DNA of 64,000 nt from Pochonia chlamydosporia 170 (GCF_001653235.2 NW_019154045.1:639856-703855); one strand, 5' to 3'. Positions 46,153 to 58,876 are shown, counted from the first letter of the stretch. Notes: a model not told the origin generated them from the letters alone. Made by a program: numbers and translations.

Positions 46153-47481
46153 TCAGTGATCCTCAAAATCCTCGTCTCTCCCAGGGTACATAATATCCTG
46201 CGTAATAACAGCCCTAATGTTGAAGAACAAAACAAAGAAGTACATCCCAAGTAGACAAACGCTGAGTACTGTAGCAAACCACAGAACGCCATCGTTACCT
46301 AGCTCTTGGCCAATAGATATCGTTGCCAAGATGAAACCAGTGTTGGGGAAGACCATGGCCCACCATCCGAGATGGAAGTATTTGGGGACCGATTGGATAA
46401 CGGCGACTACAGCAATGCCGAACCACCAGAGACTAACAGACCAGAGGAAAATGGCACTGATTAAGGCCATTGTTCGAATAGTGTTAAGGTCAACTGGTAG
46501 GCCAGCCTTGTCGTGGCTGGCAACTTCAGGCACGCCCTGAGCCATGCCGATGAGTGCTAGGGCCGTGAATGCCGGAGGACCCACACACATGAATAATCCC
46601 GGCCGATGCTCCCGATTTGGCAATCCAGCCTGCATAAGACGGCCGACCATGTGGGCATACATCATGACAGCAACAGCAAAGCCAAGACCCTGGCATGATA
46701 TACCGGCAACAATGATGGAAACAGCGGAGGCAGCGGGTTCTGTTTCGGCAATAACGGAAGCAATTGTGCCGGACAGCATGATGGGGAAGATGGGCAGGAT
46801 CCACGTCGGCATCATGGTTTGCAGTCCGAAGCTGTGAGCGGCAAAGACGAGGCTATATTGTCCGACGGCGAGCACCAAGGTCAATACGAGGTAGACCCAA
46901 AACGCTCCCTGAACACCCCAGATGAGCCCTGCGTCGCTTGTAGGAATAGCATAGCGAGACGTGCTTGTTACGAGGGTGGCCGTGGCGAGAAAGAACGTTG
47001 GCACAAAGAAACCTTCTCGAGGATGTTTGAGAGATTTCGACATGTCTCCGGGATGTATAAGAAACCGCGCTGCCATCATTGCAGATACGGCAACAAAGAT
47101 GCCGATGTTTACGACGTAGACTACCATGCCGATGGATTTCAGGCCGGGAAACTGGTGAGGTTGAGCAAAGATGAGCAAGGAAAGACCTCCCGTGCTCATG
47201 GGGAAGGTGTACCATGCCCAAGTGAAGTGGTGTAGTCGATGTTTGAAACCGAGTTTAGGTCGGTTAGGGTCGTAAATGTCGATGTCGTCGGGGTGATAAT
47301 TATGCGCGTTCTTCTCATTGTCGACCTGAGCCTCGAGCTTTGGCGTAGTAGCCATGCTGTCAGGTTCTTCCTTGCTGGCATCGGCTTTTAAGGACCGTAA
47401 ATTGCCGAATGATGGTATGCGCGTGCGCCTGTTTGACTTGACTAGATCGCACCAGCTCTTTGCTCTCAGCCTATCGTTCAT
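46153..47481 (-). CDS. TDT-family carrier (malic acid / sulfite efflux type)
   Basis: From the first ATG (47481) the frame is 442 residues; an inner ATG at 47355 would give 400. Upstream in-frame sequence lacks ATG and looks like leader. Ten hydrophobic helices are visible. The opening G-F-K-H-R-L-H-H-F-T-W-A-W-Y-T-F-P-M-S-T-G-G is the signature of Mae1-like proteins in the tellurite-resistance/dicarboxylate transporter family. Members export or import C4-dicarboxylates such as malate, or sulfite in the Ssu1 branch; the F-T-W-A-W-Y-T-F-P-M-S-T-G-G context favours the Mae1 side. It acts in the plasma membrane. No linked metabolic genes are nearby. Confidence 0.92.
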   Translation of the reverse strand: MNDRLRAKSWCDLVKSNRRTRIPSFGNLRSLKADASKEEPDSMATTPKLEAQVDNEKNAHNYHPDDIDIYDPNRPKLGFKHRLHHFTWAWYTFPMSTGGLSLLIFAQPHQFPGLKSIGMVVYVVNIGIFVAVSAMMAARFLIHPGDMSKSLKHPREGFFVPTFFLATATLVTSTSRYAIPTSDAGLIWGVQGAFWVYLVLTLVLAVGQYSLVFAAHSFGLQTMMPTWILPIFPIMLSGTIASVIAETEPAASAVSIIVAGISCQGLGFAVAVMMYAHMVGRLMQAGLPNREHRPGLFMCVGPPAFTALALIGMAQGVPEVASHDKAGLPVDLNTIRTMALISAIFLWSVSLWWFGIAVVAVIQSVPKYFHLGWWAMVFPNTGFILATISIGQELGNDGVLWFATVLSVCLLGMYFFVLFFNIRAVITQDIMYPGRDEDFEDH

Positions 47482-49594
47482 TGTTGACTGTGTGCAGAAC
47501 AGTATCGGACTGGATCCGAAGACGTAGTAGTTGGAGATATTGATAAGTAGAATTATATCCGCTTCAAAGAAAAGGGACAAAAATGAGTGTGTGCGAATAT
47601 AAAAAGGAGCAGGAAAGAAGGGGGTGAAAGAAGCAAAGAGCGTTCAAGGTTGATCGTTCATGCCTAAAAGGCAAAGAATCCAGTCTTAAGGTTCTTTGGT
47701 TCTCTGCGTTGTCAGACGGCCGAGGAGAGCGAGTCGCGGAAGAAAGTCTCGGAAGAAAGTCTCGGAGAAAAGAGGTCTAGTACGATGCGCCAGCAGTCTT
47801 CTTATGAATGGAGTTGGGAATAACCATTCAGGGCAGTATTTTGGGGAAAGAGTGACCAGACCCGTGTCCCAGTTTCCACAGCCTGCAGAGGAGGTTCGTC
47901 CCACTGGAGTGCCTACTATGTTTGGCACAGTTGCCATGGCTTCCTAGCAGTCTACCTTTAAATTGCAAATCTCATCAACTTGAAGAGATTTTGAGGGCCG
48001 AACAGATGAAAACCAGGGATAACAGCCGAGAAGGGGCGACAGTCAAGCACGCAATTTAATGGGAATAAGCAAAGTTAAACCGCTGAAGCAAGGCCAATGC
48101 CTGACGTTGGGGCGGCAAGAACGCTGCACTGCCTACCACCGAATACTAACCGCCCGGCGAGTCTCATTATACAGTGCAAAGCGAGATTCTGAAACAGATT
48201 TTGGCAAGAGAGAGAAAAATAGTTCAAGCCACTTGGGCTGCCTCCATCATCCTAGGCCATGCATAGTTCCTGCACCCTTGAAACAATGATAAACACATTC
48301 AACAGCGGCAAGGGAACTGGGGTCTGCGACTGATGTTTCTGGTTTGGATGACTTTGATAAACTGATACCCTGCTAGATAGGAAACAAAGTCGGAGCGAAT
48401 GGGTTGAGCGAGGCGTTAGGTGGCCCACTAAATCCTCGGGTCCCCTGGAGCCGCGGCTAACGAATCAACAACATAACAAGCTGAACAGCCGTGTCATGGC
48501 CCAGTTGCATAGATCGGTCCCGATTGATGCGGAATCCACTGAAGACTTTAGGCTGATGCTATCATGAACGGTCTATATGTCTAGCTCCTGAATATCACAA
48601 AGTTACTGGTATTATAACCGCAGCGTTGGCGCATGCTGAAGTTCAATCTACAAAAATTATGGAGGGGTTGGATACAATAATAGTGGCTTGTAGCGGTGCG
48701 AGCAAGTGTGGCGATAACCTGCCCCGCCTCGCTGAGACGGCGACAATAATGATGAATGGAACGAAGAATTCAGCATCCAGTTTTTATGAGTTACCCCAAT
48801 CGAGAACTAAGTGACAAGTTGCCATATTTCCATCGTATACAGATATTTTTTTATGGATGTTGCGTGTGTGTATTGTTTGTTTCTCCTCTCCTCTCCAATG
48901 TACAACCATTCTGACTTCGACCCTGTCACTATTAATGTATCCATCACTTCATATGGTTTTATGCGTGAGCTCCTCGGTAGCCCTGCAACACCGACATATT
49001 CATCAAACGCCGTTTCAGGGGCTGTTAAGAAACAAAATTAGAACTGGTCTACGAAAATGAGCCGTTGTAAGATTCGTCCAAAAGTAGAGCTTGAAAATAA
49101 TTAACTTATGCATTACGGGTCCAGGTGGAGGTAGGTAGGCCAACGACTTCTTGTTTAACTAATAGGAACTGTGACGATGTTTTCGCTAGCCCGGCTCTGT
49201 TTTGCCAACCTTCATTCATCGTTCATGATTGCGATGCCTGGACCGTGGGCCCGCTCTTGACCCGGACCACCAGACTACCTGCGATGACTTCTTGGAGCCG
49301 GAGGTTCGTTGACGACGAGACTTATGTCTTCAATCACGTATGCCAAAGACTTCCCTTTTGACCAGCACTCTGTGCCGTTGAGACCCTCTGGTTCGGCGCC
49401 GCGTTTTGTCGGCTGACCGTCTGGTGTTCTGCGTTTTAAAATCGACCACCGAGGTCAGTACTATAGTACTCTGACTGAGTGGACGATCACGACAAGGATT
49501 ACAGGTTGATATCTTATATTCTGGTTCCCAGGTGAACCTGTCGTCTTTTCGACTCCAAGCCCCGTCTTCCCATCGTTCTCAACGCAGACTCATA
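47482..49594. other. Intergenic between TDT carrier and kinesin
   Basis: About 2.1 kb containing two divergent promoters. No gene is seen: frames are below 85 codons, partly mirrored on both strands. Confidence 0.45.
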
Positions 49595-52096
49595 ATGGTG
49601 AAAGAGTTGCCGCGGCCGTCACTGCCTTCAAATGGCCCACCAAACATGGCAATGCCTGGTTTGCCAATGAACAAAACTCAGAAAAGCACTGGACATACAT
49701 TATCATGGGCTCCTGCAAAATCTGCGCCGTCCTCGTCGAGGAGAGGCCTCCGAGGGTCATCGAGTATCTTGCCGCCTCCAACTCCCGCCCCAACCAAACT
49801 TTTGCCTGAACCACCACAATTACCCAGCATAAATGCGGTAAGCGCAGCAGGCAAGGCTCCTAGGAAGACCGTCAACATCAGCTTGTTTCCATATCCGCCA
49901 CGAGGCGACAACCGGTTTAGCAGCCGGCCACATAATCCGTTGGTGAACGAAAAGACACGAGCCCAGAAATCGAAGAAACCAAAGGAGCTTTCCAATCTTC
50001 ACTTTTCACCATCTACTCCGAGTTTGCTGTTCGTTAGCGGAGAGGATAAAGCTATTAGCAACCAGCGAATGTCCGGTGGTCTGATTAACATCTCATCACC
50101 GCAACAAAATCGAAGGGCTTTGGTACAGGATTGTTACTCAACATCTGCCACGACACATGATGAATTTGTGGATGGGGAGGCTCTCTTTTCCAACTCAGCG
50201 TCCGACAATCGATCATCCAAATCCGATGGTAGAGGTAACGTCATTGTTAGCGTGCGAGTTCGCCCAGACAGCAACGCTGGCCAGTCTAATCCTGAAGGGG
50301 AGTGGATGGTCGATGAGCGCAAGTCACTTATTGTGTACAATGGCAAGGAGGGCGGCGAATATATCTATGGTATGTTTGCCGCACACCCACGCAAGCAGCC
50401 ACCCGTATTCTTCCTAACAGCACATACTAACGAGTGATCAGACAACGTCTTCACAACGCATGATAACAATGCACGCGTGTATAATCATATAGCACGGCGC
50501 CTCGTCCGAAGAGTCATGGAAGGTTATCATGGAACAGTCTTTGCTTACGGTATGTCCGGTACTGGGAAGACATTTTCGATGCAAGGAACAGACGCATCAC
50601 CAGGCATCATCCCTCTTGCAATTAACGACATCTTCTCATACATTCGCGAAAGTCCTTCCCAAGAATTTTTGCTGCGTGTCAGCTACCTTGAAATTTATAA
50701 TGAGAGAATTCATGACTTGTTAAGCATGCCGTCGGGCAGCAGTGTTGCTAAAGCTCTGCAACAGAGCGAAATTAAACTTCGCGAAGACAGCAAGCGAGGT
50801 GTGTATGCCACACCTTTAAAGGAAGAAATCGTCCAGAGCCCCACCCAAATGCTGCAAGTCATTGCGCGCGGTCACCAGGCAAGATGCACGGCTAGCACAC
50901 AATTCAACGCCCGCAGTTCTCGAAGTCACGCTGTTGTTCAAATTGTAGTTGAAAGCCGCGAGCGTATACCAGGTTGTGACACTGGCGGAACAGATGGCAA
51001 GCATTCTGCTGTTCTCCCGAGTGGTGTTCGTTTGTCTACCCTAAGCTTGATTGATTTGGCAGGCTCTGAAAAGACAGCCGAGTCCAAAGAGCGGAGACAT
51101 GAAGGGGCCTATATAAATAAGAGCCTTCTCACGCTGGGAACCGTCATCTCAAAGCTCTCTGAGCGGAAAGACATAGAGAGCAAAGGCGGCGACAAAACAA
51201 ATAAGCATCTGCCATATCGCGATAGCAAACTGACACGTCTCCTTCAAGGGGCTTTATCTGGCAATTCACTGGTGAGTATTCTTTGCACAGTCCAGATTGG
51301 AGCAGCTGGGAGCGCAGCGGCAGTGGACACCCAGACGACCGAAACTCTCAACACCTTGAAATTTGCCACCCGAGCCAAGAACGGCATTGCCAGTCACGCC
51401 AGGCGGGCAGAAAAAGCTGTCCGTGCTGGAGGCGGAGGCGGCGCTAGAGTGCTGCTGGAGCGGTATCGCATGGAGTTATCGGAGCTACGAAAGCAGCTTG
51501 ACGTCCAGAAGAACAAGAAGGGCGGCAAGAACAGCGAGGCGGATAGGGATAAGGAGAAGGACAAGAAGGCAAAGAAGTACAAGGCAAATGAGGCCGTAGA
51601 GAGACACAAGGAGCAAATGCGGGAGACGCAGCTTGCAAAGACAGCTTTCAAGGAACGAACTGGTCACCTCATCAGCTCCAAGTCGATTGGTGCCGATTCC
51701 AATGGCCCATCAAGCTCACTTGGGCAATACGCTCGATTCTCTCACCTGTTTCTTACACGAACACCTGTTGAATTTTCGGTGCCAAGTGAGAGTATTGTGG
51801 TGGGTGTAGATCACAGTGTCGCGGCTGCCTTGAAAGAGAAGGATGCTCAAATTGCTGATCTCCGTGCTCGACTTGACGACAAAGACCGCATGCTTGCCGC
51901 TATGTGGGGCGCAGCACGCTCAAGAGACAAGGCTCACGCGTCCGCAGCAACGCATCCAGCCAAAACGATGCCAAATATCCCTGCGCCTAAGCAGACGCAT
52001 AGGAGGTGGATCATGGGCACCGATGAGATGAAGACGATGCTTGAAGAGGTGATCCAGGACAGCGTCGAGACGGTACACGTCATTCGTGGATCTTGA
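49595..52096 (+). CDS. Kinesin of the Kip2/KipA (kinesin-7-like) type
   Basis: Exons 49595-50369 and 50442-52096 (72-bp intron splitting the Asp of the I-Y-D-N-V-F motif) give 809 residues. The start is the first ATG in the frame; codons upstream lack one. A Ser/Pro-rich N-terminal extension of about 215 residues precedes the motor. The P-loop G-M-S-G-T-G-K-T is at about 295-302, switch I N-A-R-S-S-R-S-H follows, and switch II L-I-D-L-A-G-S-E is at about 461. A charged coiled-coil K/E-rich stretch follows the motor, then a short tail. The canonical P-loop A-G-Q-T is here S-G-T-G-K-T, as in the Kip2/KipA group. These motors move along microtubule plus ends in polarised hyphal growth. A housekeeping-type gene this near a telomere may be a paralog. 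Confidence 0.93.
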
Positions 52097-54133
52097 GGTA
52101 GCGTGTACATTTACCTGATGGAACCACCGTCAAGGTGAATACACGGTCTTGATCTAATCTCTATTCTAGTAAGTGTAGAATGCGAGAGGATATTTAGCCA
52201 GATAAAGAAGACATTCACCGATGAGCGGAATCGACTATAGCGTGAGATAAGCCGGGGACCAGAAGAATAACTGGTTGAACGTGGCCTAATGCTGGAGCCA
52301 TTTGGTCCAAAAAAGCCATAGGGCCTAGACCGACCGACCTCCCAACTCCAGGCCGACCTGGACCAGCAGAACTACAGCCATCGCTAGCGTAGACGGATAA
52401 ACTAGAAGAGCCAGTCCATGCCAGAGGCTCGGCATGAAGGACGCACACGCACAGTCCCTAGGGACCCGTATGGAGTATGGATAGAGTGCCTGTACCCGCG
52501 ACGACAAAATATTGATCCTGGCTGAGCGAATTTAAGCCACAAAACTCTAATGCTAAAAAATCGCAGCATTGCAGGTAAGGTGCAAGTAAGCATAAATATT
52601 AAAGCTGTGGCACAGGGATCAAGGTGTTGCCCAATGGAGATCCGGCTCTAGTGAGGATTAAACGGCCCATTTTAATTGGCCCCACCAAGCCTCAATTTTT
52701 GGCAAAAAATGCCGCACGCCAAGCTCGGCTCGACTGAATGCAGTGTCAGCTCCCACATGAGGTAAGCCACACTACGTCATGTGCTTTTTACAATGCCATG
52801 TCAGGGCAATGCATGATCAGCGACTACCCATCTGTCTTGATATTGTGGTTTCTCTATTACACATGCGCCGCTCCGGTAAATCTGCTCACAAAATACGTTG
52901 CATTTAGTTCCTCCTTTCATAGTTCACATAATTCTCACTCAACGTAATTGCTGCCTCCAGCGCAGCTAAGCTCGATCCAATGTGATCCCGCAGTCGTCTA
53001 ACCGTCTGACACAACATTATCCACCGAAGAATGCGACATGCTCGCAGAACGGGCACGAGAACAATACGCCCACACCAAGTATACAATTATTTTACGCGGG
53101 GCAATGTAACAGCCATCGATACCTGCCAGCAAGTCTCACTCCCTTGCAACCACACGACCTGTTGCCCATTTTGCACGCATAGTTGTGCCGTAGGTGGTGC
53201 CTCCGCTGGGCAGAAATGAGCAATTAGTTTCCCGTGCGAGTGGTCAACTGCTGCGGGAAGAGAAAGTGTACAGGCTCCAATCGGCACCCATGATATGCTA
53301 AACCTAGCCTCTACCAGTCGGCGCGGCCTAAGTGGAGAGACAGTTTGTCATGTGTCCACCAAAGAAATCCTCGTCGCTTTAACCCCAAGTTGACTCCGTC
53401 TTGTTACGACGATCTATGATCTTAAATGTCTCCGCTGACCCCACGCGAAGTGAATAAAGGGGCATTTGGCTCCGTTTTAGTGTTCTCTACTACTCGTGCC
53501 ACGCCCCACCTTTGTTGGCCCTCGAATTCATCGCACCCACCAAAGGTGTATTAATAGTAGATCGGACGCAAATGTACAAACTTTATTCATGGGAGTATCA
53601 AGGCATTTCTTTGCAGGCAAAGCCCAGAGATATGACATCGCACCTTTGGGACGTGCTCCCCTTGTTTCAGGCAAGCTGTTTAATTCTTGGGCTATCCTGT
53701 GACCGAAGCGAGGTTGTCTTCATACACAGTACTTCCGACTGAGATCAAACAGACAAGGAATTGGCCAGCCCAAACGCTTAGCACAACGGCCCGTGGCGAG
53801 CGAGTGTGAGTACGTATATCAAAGCCCGGCTCGCCTGCGTTCATATCATCTCCGAATGACACAAGTCGAAGCTCACATGCCCTTTCATATTGCCTCTCAC
53901 ATAAACTACCTATAAACAACGAAACCTTCTACTTTCGAGAATTCGTTTATCTCAGAGGGCTATAATCTGACCTGAATGAAAAATACGAAACGAAGAGACA
54001 TAAACCCACAAAGAATTATATCATCAATTGCTAAGACCAGCTTACAAACTACCAACATTTCAAAAGCACCCACACGAAAGAAAAAAATAAATAAATAAAG
54101 AGTAAGTAGGCAAGTTATAAGTTAGGCATATTT

Positions 54134-54189
<56 letters not shown>

Positions 54190-54349
54190 AAGTATAATGC
54201 CTCAAACAATACAAAAAAACCTTGCTTTGCTTTCAACAGAACCAATCTTTCTCTCATGTACCAAGTGGGAACTCCCGCATTGCGTGTCTACTCCGGACCC
54301 CGGCTCATCTTATTCATAGCCGGCAACTTGCTTTAGCAACAGCACTACG
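52097..54349. other. Intergenic with poly-A tract
   Basis: No gene recognised. A 52-base A run lies at 54135-54186. Frames present are under 80 codons without domain matches. Confidence 0.45.
54135..54186. repeat. A52 homopolymer
   Basis: 52 consecutive A, directly upstream of the Msn2/Seb1-like pseudogene. The length may be inexact. Confidence 0.9.
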
Positions 54350-55806
54350 TTGACTCCCACGGGGTCGCCTCCACCTACCAGCTTGAAGCCAACCATCATG
54401 TTAGAAACGGAACTCGGTGGAAACCCATTTTCTGTTTCACACCACCACTGTCTAATGCTGGTAATGCTGTTTGCGGCTCCAGAGGCTGGGGTTATGATTC
54501 CGATCTTAGTGGAACCGACGTGCTCTGGCCCGGATGTCGCGATTGCAAAGCCCAGGCTTAAACCTATGCAGAACTCCAGTCTTACTAGTCGCAGATGCGG
54601 TTCGCCATCAATGATGCTAGGTAAGTGCAAATCTAGAATTGGTATTTGCATGGACACCACTGTGTCTGATTTTGCAGAAGTTCTGGCACCTAATTATTTT
54701 CCGCAGCCTTCGTTCACCCTCAGGCGCCCTCGATTAGCAACCCCACAAGCAGCCCATGAATCATTTCTTACCCACCTCCGTTGGCATTACCAACGCCTTA
54801 CGCTAGGTCCGTCATTTCTGAGATCGACGTCGGCTTCTGCGATCCTCGCAACTTGACTGCTTCTGCCACCTCCGGCTTAACTCTGGTTCCGAAAATCACC
54901 TTCAACGGTCTCGGTGAGGAAGGTGCTAGGTCTTTAGAGCAAGGCTCCATTCACACTTCTGGCTTTTTCCAGCTTGCATTTAACTTCAGCTCCGCCATTG
55001 CTAGCCGTCTGCCAACATTCGAAGAGCTCCCTGACTTCGAGTCTCGAGATGACCTGTTCAACTTGGTAAAGTCCGTTGAAATCCCTAGATCCCCTGTACG
55101 CACCGGCTCATTAGTTGTCTCCTCGGCTCCCCGCAGCGTCATTGTCGACGAGAATTTTAGCTTCGACAGGAACGATACCTTTTAGTTCCCTTTTTTCCTT
55201 AGCGTTCTTTCCATCGCGGAAACTGCCAAGGACGATTACAAGGGTGAGCGCCAGGATAGCAGTAGTAGAGATATCCGATCTGTGGTACCTCTCATGAACA
55301 TAACTTCTGTTGACAATCAGACCATCAAGGCTGAGGGAAAGCCTCGCCGGGTCACTCCAGTGCCGTCTGGCACCAACGAACCTGGCACTTATTCGGCTCC
55401 ACTGGCTGCCCCATTCCACCACCAGGGCCGCAAGCAGACTTTTACTGAAGATCCTTCCAAGACATTTGTTTGTGACCTGTGCAACCGACAATTTCGCCGA
55501 CAAGAACACTTGAAGCGTCACTATCGATCACTCTACACACAGGAGAAGCCATTTGAATGCAATAAATGTGGCAAGAGGTTTTCCAGAAGCCACAACCTCG
55601 CTCAACATGCTCGCACTCATGCCAGTGGTGGCACCACCGTCGTGAACCTCATTGATAACACCGATACTTTCGGTACAAGGGTAGCAAGCTCGCAACCTCA
55701 TCTGAAGGCAACTATGTCAACTACGGTAAGATCTCTTCCGCATCGCTTCCCCGGCGCCTGGAGACGCAAGCGATTGTCATCAGAAAGAGCCAGTAATAAT
55801 GGCTAG
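54350..55806 (+). pseudogene. Inactivated Msn2/Msn4 (Seb1)-like C2H2 transcription factor
   Basis: Two C-terminal fingers read [17 protein letters not shown] and [17 protein letters not shown], the Msn2/Msn4/Seb1 stress-regulator pair, preceded by family text such as G-F-C-D-P-R-N-L and N-G-L-G-E-E-G-A-R-S-L. The gene is broken. Coding text shifts from frame 2 to frame 1 near 54715. TGA at 54757 stands where the context suggests Trp, and TAG at 55183-55185 interrupts an otherwise continuous frame from 54760 to 55806. The second zinc-binding His of finger 1 is Tyr (TAC at 55534). These are mostly transition changes of the RIP type. The functional family gives general stress responses; this copy is probably a duplicated paralog killed after transfer to the subtelomere. 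Confidence 0.8.
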
Positions 55807-56582
55807 AAGAACCGAAAGCATTCTGAGTAGGTTCTCGTTGAGAAGCAACATCCTTGCTTGAATCGGGAAGTAGCCTAATATGGAGAGAGTTCAAGGCTTG
55901 GTGGCAAAATTGCGTTTGGCAGGCTTCATATGTATGCTCTCTTCTTTCAATGGAGTGTTCCATAAACCCAAAGTTTTTTTCGCAGCGGCAATCGTAGACT
56001 TGCGCAGGACGACGGCACGAGATAGAGCTCGAGGCATAACATGCTGTGGGCAGCCTTAAACCTTACCAACGCAATCGACGGCTATTTCGGTAAACGATGG
56101 GAAGCGGATAGTTCAAGAGACGAGCTCTCAACGGAGGGTTAGATCATTCTGGAGAAGATTAAATCCTTTTGAGAAGATTAAAATGACGACTGATGCCCCA
56201 GAGTCGCTTGCAACGCTCGACAATGTCCTCTTGGCTATGGATCTCATAATTGCACGATTTGGAGCAGCGAAGGCGGCGAATGTTGATCTGATGATAGGCC
56301 CAAATGTACAACACGGGCTGGGCGGAATTTACACGGCAAAGGGCCGGTCCGGCGCCGCACAGCCCGTGACATATTGACACAAAATTACACGGAAGAACCG
56401 CAACTGTGGCATGAAGTACGGCAGAAGGAATATGAGTACGTTGCACTTAAATTACCAAAAGAAAAGCACAAAATTGTTTAGCATCTGTAATAAATAAACG
56501 TCTAGACACAAATCAATCATGGATGGCCTAAGCGACCCAAGCCGTTAACCACACACACTTCCAAATCAAACCTGCAGATAGA
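55807..56582. other. Intergenic
   Basis: Contains a 64-codon plus-strand frame at 56183-56377 (A-L/A-rich, no domain). No gene is confidently seen. Confidence 0.4.
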
Positions 56583-57523
56583 TCAACACTCTGGCCCACG
56601 AATATCAGGTGAGGCACGAGGGCTTAGAAATGAGACACGGTCTAGACGACTTTCCTCAATCCCGAGAATAAACGAAACCCCAGTACTTCGTTTCTTTTGC
56701 CGTCTCATATGCAGTTTGCGATGGTTATTAAGGTTGTCTAACCGGTTAAATTTTCCTTTCCCGCAGAGCTCGCACGAAAAGCGAGCGAATGTCCTGAAGT
56801 GGCTATAAATCTCGTAAGTACGATCCTTATACTCTCTGTCTACTTTACTCACGTTTCCTTGTGCCGTTTAAGATGGCTCCCACGATTAAAAGCTGCTGAA
56901 CAGGTGGGAAAGTCGCATTGGTATTTCCTCGATAATACTCGCTCTGTCGTGACAAATATCGCGGTAGTCATATCAACTTCAAAAGGCTGGCTTCTCACTG
57001 ATAAGACCTGACGACCCAAACGGTTTGCGTGTTGTGCTGTGTCTAGTTGCATGCTACATTCGATAGAATAATCTAGCGAAGGTTGGCTGTAGACATAAGT
57101 CCGGGGGATGTCTAAGTGAGAGGGTTCAAGTCTCATCTCGTTTTCGCCTATTAGATCGAATGGAAGAGCACCAAAGTCAATAAGGGGGTTGTCGGCGGTA
57201 AGAAAAAGAGAACACTCCGCATGTTCAACCACATGTGATGGTACGGAGCCTAGTGACGTATTAGATTGGTCTGCGGTTGGCTCCAAGACGTCAATAGATG
57301 AGGTCTGCAACCCGGGGTGGTACTCTGTCTTCACGCCATCGCAGGACCAAGAAGAGCTATCATTAAGAGCCAGGTATTAGTAACGTTCACTCTGGGCAAT
57401 AACGTAATTAATCTAGGGCTGTATATACCATGAAGTACTCAGACAAAGCTTGTTGCTCGTCCCCGAAGCAGCGGGAAGGGCAAGAAGCTGAGGGTTCAAG
57501 ACGGGATTCCTCTCCGGCCACAT
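56583..57523 (-). CDS. Two-finger C2H2 protein, three exons
   Basis: Proposed exons 57523-57429, 57356-56853 and 56793-56583 give 269 residues; introns of 72 and 59 bp are GT-AG and keep frame. The N-terminal half is acidic and without known domains. Finger 1 (Y-Q-C-D-F-P-T-C-S-A-A-F-N-R-G-S-H-L-K-R-H) lacks the final His at the splice junction, which reads K-E-T-T-F. Finger 2 (C-E-L-C-G-K-G-K-F-N-R-L-D-N-L-N-N-H-R-K-L-H) is complete. It probably binds DNA, but the target is unknown. The missing ligand may mean decay or a wrong splice choice. The first exon is the least certain part. Confidence 0.65.
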
Positions 57524-58316
57524 GAAGGAAACTGCGAAGGATAGTAATAAACAAGCACCAAGTTATGGGCTACCGCTTCACATTAAGTACAAATAGATAC
57601 CTTGTGGCTTGGACTTTGGGCAATATTTCACATGATGTGAACAAGGCTTAATTCAGGTATTTAACTATTAATAATACGTATATCATTCATACGAGCCTTA
57701 ATGTACTAGGTGGTGGGATACCTGGTCTCCAGCTGTATTCGTAAGCAACTTCCAGGTAAAACGTGTAAAACATGGTCTGATTAATCCTAGTTAATATTGA
57801 ACTATAATTTGGCCTTGACTAGTGCGCTAACCGTGTTAGTACATGTTGCACATTTTGGTTATCAGGTAATAAAGTAACTAACCCCATAGTTATGTGTAAT
57901 ATGTTGCGCCAAATTATCCCTGATTACACTTTTCAACCACAACAGAGAAGTCAATGTACCGAAATTCGACGAGGTTACAGGCCCCTAAGCAATTTGCTTC
58001 TTGCTGCACCGCGTGTCCTCCAGGTCTTCAAGCCCTGCCTTTACCATACCTTTCAGGTGTTGGGGCCGGATGCATCGAGTGGTTCCAGTCGGAGCAGCGT
58101 AAACCCCCGTGTCGAGGAGCGACATATTTCGGGGAGGCCGACTGGCCGTTCCCCAACTAATTACCCACTCGCAACGGTGTGATCATCACATATTGAGACG
58201 GCGCAACGGTTAAGGACGATGGTAACTACCCCACTGGCGAATGCACCACAGGAGGCCAAAGCGTAGACCTTGGTTTACACCACAATTATCTACGCAACCA
58301 CAAATAGGAAACAAAA
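57524..58316. other. Intergenic
   Basis: Promoter of the C2H2 gene and a 96-codon frame (57892-58182) that is open on overlapping frames and has no recognisable domain. No confident gene. Confidence 0.4.
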
Positions 58317-58505
58317 GTGACAAAGACCAGATATATATTGACCCTCCGGGCTACGGAATGGAGTCCCAAGGTGAACATCCGCGAGGCTGCTCGGATCTAC
58401 TCTGTTTGTCATACAAGGTTAATGCGCCAAAGGCAAAGTAGAAGAACTCAAAGCGACATAATAGCCAGTTCACGAAAACCAAACCTCTTATGCAAATTGC
58501 AATGG
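58317..58505 (+). pseudogene. Fragment of a pogo-type transposase (N-terminal HTH)
   Basis: The frame contains V-N-I-R-E-A-A-R-I-Y-S-V-C-H-T-R-L then R-R-T-Q-S-D-I-I-A-S-S-R-K, the helix-turn-helix (psq/CENP-B-like) found at the start of fungal pogo-type transposases. The match stops near 58505, just before repeat segment S. No DDE domain follows, so this is a truncated remnant, apparently less affected by RIP than copies A-C. Confidence 0.65.
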
Positions 58506-58557
58506 GCCCTGCCTAGCATTTTCCGCTGGCAGGCACGTGGCCTGTGCGGCGCTAAAG

Positions 58558-58700
58558 GCCGGGAGCTGCCTACTATTTTCTGAGGGTAGGCAGGTAACCA
58601 ATTTTAACCCTAAACTATAGACAGTCAAAGGAACTAATTATCTTACATAAGGCCTAGGGTTAAGATTATAAAGGTGCTGCTTATTATAACTTATTATATA
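58558..58700. repeat. Repeat segment S, copy b
   Basis: Partner of 33462-33606; at matched positions C in copy a is often T here, as RIP would produce. Confidence 0.55.
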
Positions 58701-58835
58701 CAGCGTAAGCATACTATAGCTACACGTTAAATTAATAAATCTAGATAAAGCTAGATAGAGACTAGTAAGTATTATTTATAGAGAGGCAAGTAAACCCTAG
58801 GGTTAGCAGGCTAAAATATATAATAGCAATATATA

Positions 58836-58837
<2 letters not shown>

Positions 58838-58874
<37 letters not shown>
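58838..58874. repeat. (TA)n microsatellite
   Basis: About 16 TA units immediately left of LTR-like copy b. Confidence 0.85.

Positions 58875-58875
<1 letters not shown>

Positions 58876-58876
<1 letters not shown>

Noticed and set aside
47686..47947. Two 83-codon frames on opposite strands over the same bases
   Set aside because: A chance consequence of GC-rich sequence; neither has homologous features.
44040..48935. About 25-bp similarity (ATTCTGACTTCGA...) between 44046 and 48907
   Set aside because: Too short to define a repeat; both lie in ordinary intergenic DNA.
58838..58874. (TA)n run as a CRISPR or origin-like array
   Set aside because: A simple dinucleotide microsatellite; eukaryotic context and no spacer structure.
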